DNA of 24,768 bases from Treponema sp. (GTDB taxonomy: Bacteria; Spirochaetota; Spirochaetia; Treponematales; Treponemataceae): contig DMQP01000146.1 in NCBI GenBank assembly GCA_003455655.1, positions 1-24,768 of the forward strand. The letters run 5' to 3'. This document shows positions 7,713 to 15,926 of the stretch, in pieces. The position numbers and the translations under genes were made by a program. The stretch's first letter is position 1; every line of letters starts with the position of its first letter. The notes under the pieces were generated by a model that was not told the DNA's origin, ran no database searches, and saw only the letters and a program-made list of their open reading frames with translations.

Positions 7713-7785
7713 TAGCCACTACGGGAGTCGAACCCGTCTCTTCGCCTTGAGAGGGCGACGAACTAAACCGATATTCGAAGCGGCC
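7713..7785 (-). tRNA. tRNA-Glu (CUC anticodon)
   Basis: The 73-nt cloverleaf closes. Acceptor GGCCGCT/AGTGGCT has G1-U72 and G5-U68 wobble pairs; D-arm GAA/TTC; anticodon stem TCGCC/GGCGA with loop CTCTCAA, anticodon CUC reading GAG; T-arm ACGGG-TTCGACT-CCCGT; discriminator A73. CCA is not encoded. It is second in a pair after tRNA-Gln, 11 bp apart, and is probably cut from one precursor. The G1-U72 end pair is unusual for a bacterial elongator tRNA. Confidence 0.95.
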
Positions 7786-7796
7786 ATGTTGTTATA

Positions 7797-7867
7797 TTCC
7801 CCAAGGAGGATTCGAACCCCCACAGTCAGAACCAGAATCTGAAGTGCTACCATTACACAATCGGGGA
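7797..7867 (-). tRNA. tRNA-Gln (CUG anticodon)
   Basis: The 71-nt cloverleaf closes. Acceptor TCCCCGA/TTGGGGA has one G-U; D-arm GTG/CAC; anticodon stem TCAGA/TCTGA with loop TTCTGGT, anticodon CUG reading CAG; T-arm GGGGG-TTCGAAT-CCTCC; discriminator A73. CCA is not encoded. It is first in the tRNA pair, with a consensus promoter and a short 5' leader containing a GCACA-TTCG-TGTGC hairpin (7884-7871). Confidence 0.95.
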
Positions 7868-7894
7868 ATGGCACACGAATGTGCTATGCTCAAG

Positions 7895-7923
7895 ACTATA
7901 TCAAAGACACAAAAAAATGTCAA
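7895..7923 (-). promoter_or_regulatory. Promoter of the tRNA-Gln/tRNA-Glu unit
   Basis: On the minus strand TTGACA (7923-7918), a 17-bp spacer, then TATAGT (7900-7895). Predicted +1 near 7888 gives a 20-21 nt leader before mature tRNA-Gln. The -35 box begins only 13 bp past the stop codon of the chemotaxis gene, with no terminator between. Confidence 0.88.
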
Positions 7924-7936
7924 GAGATAAAAGTAA

Positions 7937-10015
7937 TTAAACCGTAAACTGATCTATCTGACTTCCAATGCGGTAAATTGATTCACTGATTGAAGTTGCC
8001 AGTTTAAGCAGTGCACTGTCGTCTTCTTCGATGCGTTTTACGCTACCTTCCATGTTTGTAACAAGAGTACGCACTGCATCAGATGACTGTTTAAGAACAT
8101 TAACATCTTCGGTAATTTCTTTACGAGCATTGTCTACACTGTCTGATGCAGCAAGAACATGGGTTGTTGCTTCATTCATATAACCGAGGGTGTCGCTAAT
8201 TTGCTTTGAGCCAGAAGACTGTTCTGTCATAGCAACATCAATTTCGCGAACCAAGTTACCAGTAACACGAATCTTTTCTGCAACAGAAGAGAAAGATTTA
8301 TCTGATTCATCAGAAGAGCGAACTACATTGTCTATAGAACCAAGAATTGCCTGTAGCTGTGTACCAATATTCTTAGACTGAACAGAAGAGTTTTCTGAAA
8401 GTTTACGAATTTCGTCTGCAACAACAGAGAAGCCCTTACCTGCTTCACCAGCATGAGCTGCTTCAATAGCGGCGTTCATAGCAAGCAAGTTAGTTTGTTC
8501 TGCGATTGAAGAAATAACAGCATTTGCTTCACGAAGCATTTTTGACTGCTGTTCAATCATCTGAATTTGTTCGTTAACTTCACGCTGTTTAAGAATACCA
8601 GTTCCAACTTCTTGTTCAAGCACATCGAACTCATCTGCCATCTTATCTACAGAAGAAGAAACTGAATTTATGTTTCCAATCATTTGAGTAACAGCACTAG
8701 ATGCCTGGTTAACACCTTCAGTCTGCTTGTCAAGCAAAGAGCGCAATTCATCAACTGAAGAAGAAATACTTTCTACTGCATGAACAGTACTGCCAACCTT
8801 TTCGTGCTGATTATCAATTTCAACATCAACTTCACGAATACTGCCCAAAATGTGAGCAAGCAATTTGTTGTTGTCGGTAACATTTTTGCTTAAGCGATCA
8901 CCAGATTCTGAAAGCTCAACTTTTGAAACACTTACTTCGTGAATAATAGTCTGCATCTTTGAAAGGAAGAGGTTAAAGTTTTTAACCAGTCCACCAACTT
9001 CATCTTTTGAAGGAATATCTTGAAGACGACGAGTAAGGTCTGCATTACCAGTTGCAATTCCTTCGACAGCACCAGAAACAGTGCGCAAAGGACGAACAGA
9101 ACTGTTAATGATAATGAGCATAACAATAATTGCAATAATGAGAGCAGCCAGAGAAATAAGAATCATTATAGTTAAGAGCTTACTAATTCCACTGTAGAAG
9201 TCTTTATATGGAGCAACAAGAACAACAGACCAGTCGGTATTTTCTATAGGCTGATAGGCAACAACATATTTGCGGTTGTCATCGCTGTCTACATAAACTT
9301 CAGTTGCAGTTTCTCCTGCACAAATGCGATTAAGAACAGGTCTAAAAGATTCTGGCATAACTTCAACAACAGCTGTCGTTGTTTTAATAAGTTCAGGATC
9401 TTGATGAGCTACATAATTTCCAGAAACACGGTTCATAACAAAAGGATGAGAGTTTGTACCGATGTTAATACTAAGCATAGTGTCACACAGTTCGGTTGCA
9501 TCTACAACAGCAGAAATTTCTGCAATTTGGGAACCGTTAGGGTCACGAACAGGAACTGCGTAGTAAGAACACAAATGTCCGTTAACAGCACTCCAGTCTG
9601 GATCTTGAAGTGCATTAAGGCCGCGCATCGAAACAGAAAGATATTTTCGCGTATGAAGGTCGCTCCACTTACCTGTTGTGGCATAACCAATACCATCAGA
9701 ATTAAAGAAACCTAAACCGTAGTAACGAGAATTACCCTTTACAGCACTGTTTACCAGTTCCCATTTGTCGTGCATATCAACATTGGGATCACGGATAACA
9801 CTTAGATTTGCAAGACTTTCGAGCATTTTAAACTCAGATGTATTAACAATTGAAATATCTGATGCAACTGCATGGGCAAGGTCGAGCGTTCCTGTTTCAA
9901 CAGCTTCGCTTAATTCAGAAGAAGCGCGACTCCAAGAAACAGCAACAATAGAAAGACTTACCAAGACAAGAATGGCAACAGTCGTTAAGTTAATTTTAGT
10001 CTTTAATCCTAACAT
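7937..10015 (-). CDS. Methyl-accepting chemotaxis protein (dCache-type sensor, HAMP, MA domain)
   Basis: A transmembrane chemoreceptor that controls CheA through CheW. The order is a short cytoplasmic start, TM1 (about 10-28), a periplasmic ligand domain of about 250 residues with a double-Cache appearance (35-275), TM2 (279-304), HAMP (about 305-358) and the signalling coiled coil. The hallmark hairpin tip IAEQTNLLAMNAAIEAAHAG is at 504-523. The 692-residue length fits. The ligand is unknown; dCache sensors often bind amino acids or other small metabolites. Start ATG 10015 has GGAGA 4 nt upstream. It is a single gene on its own promoter, with no other chemotaxis gene in the window. A sigma28-like reading of its promoter (TAAA then GCAGATAC, 17-nt gap) is possible but weaker than the sigma70 reading. 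Confidence 0.96.
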   Translation of the reverse strand: MLGLKTKINLTTVAILVLVSLSIVAVSWSRASSELSEAVETGTLDLAHAVASDISIVNTSEFKMLESLANLSVIRDPNVDMHDKWELVNSAVKGNSRYYGLGFFNSDGIGYATTGKWSDLHTRKYLSVSMRGLNALQDPDWSAVNGHLCSYYAVPVRDPNGSQIAEISAVVDATELCDTMLSINIGTNSHPFVMNRVSGNYVAHQDPELIKTTTAVVEVMPESFRPVLNRICAGETATEVYVDSDDNRKYVVAYQPIENTDWSVVLVAPYKDFYSGISKLLTIMILISLAALIIAIIVMLIIINSSVRPLRTVSGAVEGIATGNADLTRRLQDIPSKDEVGGLVKNFNLFLSKMQTIIHEVSVSKVELSESGDRLSKNVTDNNKLLAHILGSIREVDVEIDNQHEKVGSTVHAVESISSSVDELRSLLDKQTEGVNQASSAVTQMIGNINSVSSSVDKMADEFDVLEQEVGTGILKQREVNEQIQMIEQQSKMLREANAVISSIAEQTNLLAMNAAIEAAHAGEAGKGFSVVADEIRKLSENSSVQSKNIGTQLQAILGSIDNVVRSSDESDKSFSSVAEKIRVTGNLVREIDVAMTEQSSGSKQISDTLGYMNEATTHVLAASDSVDNARKEITEDVNVLKQSSDAVRTLVTNMEGSVKRIEEDDSALLKLATSISESIYRIGSQIDQFTV

Positions 10016-10037
10016 AAAATCTCCATATATAATTTAT

Positions 10038-10066
10038 AGTATAACACTGATTAAAAGTATCTGCAA
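10038..10066 (-). promoter_or_regulatory. Promoter of the chemotaxis receptor gene
   Basis: On the minus strand TTGCAG (10066-10061), a 17-bp spacer, then TATACT (10043-10038). Predicted +1 near 10031 leaves a leader of about 16 nt with GGAGA. Confidence 0.65.
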
Positions 10067-10146
10067 TGTTTTTTATTCTACTTTATGTATTTTCGGTAAA
10101 ATTTAAACAATCTGTAAGTTTTAATACTATTTTCAGAATTCAGTCT

Positions 10147-10152
10147 TACAAT
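10147..10152 (+). promoter_or_regulatory. Candidate -10 box for the YncE-like gene
   Basis: TACAAT lies so that +1 would fall at 10159, the A of the start codon. No convincing -35 hexamer is seen 16-18 bp upstream, so this is tentative. The gene has no Shine-Dalgarno. Confidence 0.35.
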
Positions 10153-10158
10153 TAAAAT

Positions 10159-11169
10159 ATGAAAAAGACTTGTTTTTTACTATTGTGCCTTTTTGTTTCA
10201 CTTTCGGCTTTTTGTCAGTCTGAACCCCAACTGACAAGAATTGGTGTTTTTGATTGCGGTAAACAACCCAAACAAGTTGTTTTTTCTCCAGACGGGAAAT
10301 ATGTTATTCTGCCACTTTTAGACGACACAGGCTTTGATGTTTTTTCGATTGAACAACAAAAATTGGTAAGACGCATAAATCCTCCTCAAGCAGAAAAAAA
10401 AGGTTTTGCAGAAGGAATCTTTATTCCAGAAAAAAAAGCTTTTTTAGTTTCACAGATGACCACAGCAAAAGTATATGAATACTCCTACCCCGATTTTACT
10501 CTTCGGAGAACCATAGACACAAAAGGCACTTGGTCAAAGTTTATAGCCTGGTCTTCTGAAAAACAAATGCTTGCTGTTTCAAACTGGGTTTCAAACGATA
10601 TTTCTCTGATTGCTTGGGAAAGCGGAACTCTTATACGAAGCATAAAAACAGGAGCTGCACCCAGAGGCATGGTCTTTATAAACAAAGGAAATGAATTACT
10701 GAGTCTTTCTTTTGACGATGGAATAATTGAAAAATTTTCTGTCACTGATGGAAAGCGCCTTGCAAAACTTTCTATTGCAAATGCTGCAATGAGACATATT
10801 GTTTTAGATTCAACACAGACATACGCTTTTGTAAGCGACATGTATCACCGCACAGTGTACAAAATCGATGTTTCCAGTCTTACCATAAAAGAAAGTTGCC
10901 GTGTGTTTAATAATCCCAACACGATTGCCTTACTCGATGACAAGTGGCTCTTTGTTTCATGCCGTGGACCAAACAATCCTGATGATTACACCAAGCGAAG
11001 TCCTGTTAACGGAAAGATTTATGTTATAAAAACAGAAGGCATGGAAATGACACAAAGTCTTGAAGGAGGAAATCAACCAACAGGACTAGACATAAATGCA
11101 GACGGCACTATGCTGTGCTTTTCGAATTTTCAAGACGCAAACATAGAGCTGTACCGCATTAGTCGCTAG
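10159..11169 (+). CDS. Secreted YncE-like beta-propeller protein
   Basis: The N-terminus is a signal peptide (KK followed by a hydrophobic run and SLSAFC-QSE); with Phe just before the Cys it is not a good lipobox, so signal peptidase I cleavage after Cys19 is my guess. The mature protein resembles the YVTN/YncE seven-bladed propeller family: repeated units such as VVFSPDGKYVILP, IAWSSEKQMLAVSN, MVFINKGNELLSLS and LDINADGTMLCFSN. Such proteins bind ligands or partners outside the cytoplasm; no enzyme motif is seen. It starts at ATG 10159 with no Shine-Dalgarno and may be leaderless. Its stop codon overlaps that of the convergent phosphatase gene. The chemotaxis gene is divergent from it; functional links are unknown. 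Confidence 0.85.
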   Translation: MKKTCFLLLCLFVSLSAFCQSEPQLTRIGVFDCGKQPKQVVFSPDGKYVILPLLDDTGFDVFSIEQQKLVRRINPPQAEKKGFAEGIFIPEKKAFLVSQMTTAKVYEYSYPDFTLRRTIDTKGTWSKFIAWSSEKQMLAVSNWVSNDISLIAWESGTLIRSIKTGAAPRGMVFINKGNELLSLSFDDGIIEKFSVTDGKRLAKLSIANAAMRHIVLDSTQTYAFVSDMYHRTVYKIDVSSLTIKESCRVFNNPNTIALLDDKWLFVSCRGPNNPDDYTKRSPVNGKIYVIKTEGMEMTQSLEGGNQPTGLDINADGTMLCFSNFQDANIELYRISR

Positions 11170-14100
11170 TTCTTTTTAATGGCAATAAGCGTAAGATCAT
11201 CATACTGAGGATCTTCACAAACTCCGTGCCAGTAGACATTCTGAGTGTCGTTTTCGAGAGTCATCTTGTCGCTGGCATAAGAGCTATACTGTCTAAAATG
11301 AGTCTCTAAGAACTGGTCAATCTTTTTATCAACTTTTACACGGTCAGAAGGTTTAACTTCTGTGTTTTTATAAAGACGGAATATTTTTTCAACACTAACC
11401 AAAGCCATAATGGCTTCTTCTGCAGTACCGCTACAAGTACTAAAGTCAAAAGTAAAGCGCTCTTCGCTATGAGGGTTGTGCCATTTTTCCAATTCGTAAC
11501 TTTGTTTGCGGAAGACAGCTTCAATAATTGCAGTTACGCGTTCTGGAGTCATTTCTTCGCTTGTCTCGCCTACTTTATGATTTCCATGGTCAGCATCTGC
11601 TTCAAGTCCTGGTTCTGCACAGGGAACAATTTTACTGTCTGCATCGCGGAAGTTTCGTTTAGCTTCTTCAATACCGTCAGTGTAAAGGAAAAGCACATCT
11701 CCTTTTTTAAGCACATATCGTGAAACCGGATAACCGCCCTTCATTTCAACCAAGTCTGTACTGAACATACCAGCGGCAGGTGTTTCGGGAAGCGTAACTG
11801 TTTTCTTTGTTTGCGTCTGTCCATCGTAGACTTGCACCAAATTATCACCTGCATTACAGAAGAAGGCTTCTCCACTTTCTGTATCAAGAACACAAAGAGT
11901 AAAGGCGGCAAAGCGTCCCTTAAAGCCACGCTGTTCAAGCAAGTCATTGATGCGACCAACAATCATCTGCAAAGAACTTTGAACATTCTGCTTTGGATTC
12001 CATTTGCTAAAATAGTTAAGGAACAAAGTTGCAACTTCAACCATAATCAAAGCAGCAGGAACTCCGTGACCAGAAACGTCACACTTAATTATTGCATAAC
12101 GATTTTTATCTATTTGTCTGTAGTCAAAGTAGTCTCCAGAAAGTTCATCTGCTCCTGCGTAGTAACTAAAGAAGTCTGCACCTGAAACAGAAAGAGAACC
12201 TGTTGTAAGCTGAGAACCTGACTTGTCTGTCTGCAAGGGAAGGAAGCGAGTCTGAACTTCTTTACCAACAATAAGATTTTTAGATGCAATTGCAGCCTGA
12301 ACTAAACCGTGAGTCATTTCGTTTACGGTATCGCCTAAAATGCCTATTTCATCGCGAGATGTTACGGCTATGTCTTTACCGTCAAGTTGTTCTTTATCTT
12401 CGGTATCGCGAATCATAGCAACATGACTTACCAAAAGTTTTATAGGTTTAATGATAATGCTTGCAAGTAAAAGCGAACCGAAAAGACCAATAAGTACAGC
12501 AATAAGAATAACCATAAAGGTAATAAGCAAAATATCCACACGAGAGTTTTTAACACTGGCTTTAAGAGACTGTGTGTTTACTTTTACTAAAACAATACCG
12601 CGCACATAAGAACCATTTACTTCTGCACTACCGGGTTTATCAAGAACAGGCTCATAGAAAATAAATTCATCAACTGCTTCATTCATATCTTGAAGATTGT
12701 ATTCAGGGAATGAACCAATACTTTCTGAAGCACGAGAAACTAAAAGCGCATCAAGTTCGTCGCGTAAACGTTTTGAACTGGGAGTTGCACTTTGCGGTCC
12801 ATACATTTCAGAAAGCGTTTGTGCATCTTGGGCTACCGCTTCATTTATTTGCGAACAAACACTCAGAATGTTTGCAGTGTATTCTTTTTCTGTTCCATCT
12901 TTAAAGTCATAAAGACGATCTGCACCTGGGGTAAAGTTTGAAATATCATCTGCATTTTCCAAAGGAGGATTAAGTGCTTGATCATTTGTTGCCCACACAT
13001 AGTCATAGTTTACCGATTGCATTTCATCGTCAAAGCCAGTAATTGTTACATAAACTGCTTCGCCAGCAAGAGAATCTGGATCTGAAAGTCCTGCAGTTTT
13101 CATTATCCAGTCACGAACACCACTTATAAAATTCAGAGGCTGATCTTGAGTTGAACGACCTGTTAACGCATTCATTTGATCAGGAAGATTGTCAAGTTTA
13201 TCGCGATCTTCTGCTGGTGCAGGAGGAAGATTTGTTTTTGCTTCTGAAACCAAAGCGTCTAGCAAAACATGAACACGACTTTGCAGTCCTTCATACAAAG
13301 TTTGCTTTTGCTGGTTGGTCATATACAAAGCCAAAGGGAAGGTTATAAGGGCGACAATGGTAATAACCAAGCTCGCTGAGTATCCGATAAGTTTGTACTT
13401 TAAGCTTGTTGTCTTTTGCTTTAATTTCTGAGCTTTCTTTTCCTGGGGCATAAGACCTCCCTTCACTATGGCATCTACTTCTGCACGAATTAAAACAGCT
13501 TCTTTAGCAGTTTTTGCAATACCATGCAGTGCTGCTGCAAAACCAAGCAAGGCAAGCACTAAGGCTAATGCAAGAACAACCATAGTGATGTTTATGTTGT
13601 ATTTGATAAAATTCCTAAATGCTTTCCAAGCAGGAATGTATGTGTAAGTGTCATTGATTTTTACTGTTCCACTTTCGTCAACCCTAAGCATTGCACTACT
13701 TTCTTTAGGAACAAAATAAATTCCACGAACAGGATGATTTACTCCCACAAAATAAGTGCCCGCTTCTAGTTCCTCAAGATAAATTCCTGTAATAGCAGAA
13801 TCTGATTCAACGGTAAATTCTTTTTTCGAAGCAAGAAGTGTTATGTCGTATGGAGCAAGTCCGTCTTTATCTATGTAGACAGCAGAAATTTTTCCGTCAT
13901 AAGTAAAACCGCTACCTGCAATAGAAATAGAAAGGGAACCATTTTCATTCTGAACCGTTCTTAATGAAGAAATGTATGTAGAAGGATTGTATTTGTTAAT
14001 TACAAAAACTGACTGTGCACACTTACCCACATGTCCTACTTCATCAACTGCTGCAACAGAAAACACATAGACACCGTTACGACGGTTAGTGTAAGAAGCA

Positions 14101-15926
14101 CTTGTAGATCGTCCCATAAGTCTTTGAGGTGGAGAAACATTTGCAACAAGACTTTCTTGAGCTTTTCGTATAAGTTCGCTTACTTCAAACGAAGCTTGTG
14201 AGTCGCTTATGCTAAGAGAATTATATCTATTTGACACCAGCTCTTCTGGTAAGGGCATAAGGTAAGTAAGACTCCAAGTGTAACCTGCAATATCTGAATC
14301 TTCACTGTCAGCTTTCCAATTGAGACTAAAGACAGAAGAAGCAACAAAACCCATGTCATCAAGTTCAGGCTCTGTAATGACTGGCTTACCAGGAGGTGTT
14401 GAATCATAGTTGTAAGAAAGAGAACGAACCTCAGACCAGTTACCAGCTTTGTCGCACTGCATAACTTTGAAGAACCACTGACCGTCAGAATCTGCTTTTA
14501 CCGTTATAGGAGAAGTAGCTTCATGAGGCATGTGTTGTAACAGTTTTGGTGGCTGAGCATCTGCATCTTTTGTCCAAATGTAAGAAAAACCTGCAAGGCC
14601 AGAAGAATCATCACTAAGCGTAAGACTTACACGAGCAGATTCAGAAGCGTATGTTTTTCCAGAAGTAAAGTTAAGGGCTTTAACAAGAGGAGCTTCACAT
14701 GAAGCGTCACTTACTAAAACAGAAATACGAGAGGCACTAGCAGCTTGTTCGTTCCAAGCAAAAGAAAGTACACTACCCTTTGCGCTTATAACAGGAACAG
14801 CAAAAGAAGAAGCTTTTCCTGCAAGAGACAAAAGCATTTCGTCTTCGGTATCCCAGTTGATATCGGTTTTTTGATTGCAATACACTTGGCTTAGACCGCT
14901 ACGAGTGTCGAACCAAACAACACAAACAGTATTTTTGTAATTGAACAAAAGAGGTCGACTTGCCTTACCCTGAGTAGAAATTCGTTCAGGAACAGAAGCA
15001 AGAGAAAGGTCACGGTTTAATTCTGCAACCCAAATGTTTGATGCGGTAGAACCATAACGAGCGCGTTCCCAAGCAAGATAGGTTGTTGTTCCATCACTTA
15101 AAAGAACAGGACTCTGGTTGTTGTAATTTTCAAAACCAGCAGTATCTGATTTTAAAATAGAATTTGAACCAGTAAGCAAAACAGGATTTGACCAAGAGTG
15201 ACCGTTGTTTGTAGAGCTACTTGCATACAACTGGAATGTGTTGCGGTTACCAACGGTATAATGTGCTTGGAAAACAACTACATCTCCACCTTTAACAGGT
15301 GCAAGGTAAGGAACCATTGCATTTGAAAAAGAAGAAGCAGGTGTAAAATCTGCAAGGTCTGACCAAGAAGAACCATCGCGAGAAGAAGCAACTTTTATAG
15401 AAAAACTTTCGCCCTTTGAAAGAGAAGCAAACAAGAAATATGTTCCGTTTGAAGAAACATACAAGCGAGGTGCAAGCAGTTGATTTTCATCAGAAAAAGA
15501 ATGAACTTTTTTGAAAGAAGTGCCACCGTCACGAGAAGCTGAAAGTTCAATAACACCTTCAATACTTACGGTTGCAAGTAAAATAGTTCCGTCTTCACCC
15601 ATTGCAACAGAATATAAATCGGGGACATCTCCAGAATAGGCAAAGGGTCCTGCAAAACGATTTTTTGTAGACCACAGAGAACCATTTTGTGTGATAGAAC
15701 AAGAAAGATAAACTTGCTTTTGTGCAGTATTTGCTTCTTCCCAAAAGACAATGCCTTGCGATGTATTTTGAGTCCACACCGATTTGGGGAACATACAGTT
15801 TGCAGAAGAAGAACTAACAGTACGTGGATTTTCCCAATAGAGCGACAATGCATGCAAAGGAAGTGCAAGGAATGCAAAAAGACAGAGAGCAATGAGTTTA
15901 CAGAAAAAATGATTTTTTTTACTCAT
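11166..15926 (-). CDS. Transmembrane SpoIIE-family PP2C phosphatase with BNR/Ig-like sensor region
   Basis: A very large (1586 aa) envelope-spanning serine/threonine phosphatase of the SpoIIE/RsbU class. A signal peptide is at 1-26. An extracytoplasmic part of about 750 residues follows, with sialidase-like BNR repeats (SRDGGTSF near 131, STNNGHSW near 238), two Ig/FN3-like segments (about 410-520 and 520-645) and an IPT-like one (about 650-745). TM segments are near 779-803, 847-869 and 1132-1158, with a second extracytoplasmic segment at 870-1131; then HAMP (about 1159-1212) and PP2C (about 1245-1583). Metal-binding motifs are intact: GDYFDY (1264), DVSGHG (1283), TDGIEE (1416) and YDDLTL (1575). 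Residues 1425-1500 look like an insert. Its ATG overlaps the upstream TPR gene's TGA (ATGA), so the two are translationally coupled. The usual substrate is an anti-anti-sigma (STAS) protein; none is in the window. Confidence 0.93.
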   Translation of the reverse strand: MSKKNHFFCKLIALCLFAFLALPLHALSLYWENPRTVSSSSANCMFPKSVWTQNTSQGIVFWEEANTAQKQVYLSCSITQNGSLWSTKNRFAGPFAYSGDVPDLYSVAMGEDGTILLATVSIEGVIELSASRDGGTSFKKVHSFSDENQLLAPRLYVSSNGTYFLFASLSKGESFSIKVASSRDGSSWSDLADFTPASSFSNAMVPYLAPVKGGDVVVFQAHYTVGNRNTFQLYASSSTNNGHSWSNPVLLTGSNSILKSDTAGFENYNNQSPVLLSDGTTTYLAWERARYGSTASNIWVAELNRDLSLASVPERISTQGKASRPLLFNYKNTVCVVWFDTRSGLSQVYCNQKTDINWDTEDEMLLSLAGKASSFAVPVISAKGSVLSFAWNEQAASASRISVLVSDASCEAPLVKALNFTSGKTYASESARVSLTLSDDSSGLAGFSYIWTKDADAQPPKLLQHMPHEATSPITVKADSDGQWFFKVMQCDKAGNWSEVRSLSYNYDSTPPGKPVITEPELDDMGFVASSVFSLNWKADSEDSDIAGYTWSLTYLMPLPEELVSNRYNSLSISDSQASFEVSELIRKAQESLVANVSPPQRLMGRSTSASYTNRRNGVYVFSVAAVDEVGHVGKCAQSVFVINKYNPSTYISSLRTVQNENGSLSISIAGSGFTYDGKISAVYIDKDGLAPYDITLLASKKEFTVESDSAITGIYLEELEAGTYFVGVNHPVRGIYFVPKESSAMLRVDESGTVKINDTYTYIPAWKAFRNFIKYNINITMVVLALALVLALLGFAAALHGIAKTAKEAVLIRAEVDAIVKGGLMPQEKKAQKLKQKTTSLKYKLIGYSASLVITIVALITFPLALYMTNQQKQTLYEGLQSRVHVLLDALVSEAKTNLPPAPAEDRDKLDNLPDQMNALTGRSTQDQPLNFISGVRDWIMKTAGLSDPDSLAGEAVYVTITGFDDEMQSVNYDYVWATNDQALNPPLENADDISNFTPGADRLYDFKDGTEKEYTANILSVCSQINEAVAQDAQTLSEMYGPQSATPSSKRLRDELDALLVSRASESIGSFPEYNLQDMNEAVDEFIFYEPVLDKPGSAEVNGSYVRGIVLVKVNTQSLKASVKNSRVDILLITFMVILIAVLIGLFGSLLLASIIIKPIKLLVSHVAMIRDTEDKEQLDGKDIAVTSRDEIGILGDTVNEMTHGLVQAAIASKNLIVGKEVQTRFLPLQTDKSGSQLTTGSLSVSGADFFSYYAGADELSGDYFDYRQIDKNRYAIIKCDVSGHGVPAALIMVEVATLFLNYFSKWNPKQNVQSSLQMIVGRINDLLEQRGFKGRFAAFTLCVLDTESGEAFFCNAGDNLVQVYDGQTQTKKTVTLPETPAAGMFSTDLVEMKGGYPVSRYVLKKGDVLFLYTDGIEEAKRNFRDADSKIVPCAEPGLEADADHGNHKVGETSEEMTPERVTAIIEAVFRKQSYELEKWHNPHSEERFTFDFSTCSGTAEEAIMALVSVEKIFRLYKNTEVKPSDRVKVDKKIDQFLETHFRQYSSYASDKMTLENDTQNVYWHGVCEDPQYDDLTLIAIKKN

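Noticed and set aside
7432..7842. 136-codon plus-strand open frame across the tRNA region
   Set aside because: It runs antisense through both tRNAs, two terminators and a promoter, and has no ribosome site.
10020..10090. Sigma28 promoter for the chemotaxis gene (TAAA ... GCAGATAC)
   Set aside because: Gap of 17 and two mismatches in the -10 part; the sigma70 reading TTGCAG-N17-TATACT is better, so I did not list it as a feature.
10159..10218. YncE-like protein as a lipoprotein
   Set aside because: The residues before Cys19 are S-A-F; Phe at -1 does not fit a bacterial or spirochaetal lipobox.
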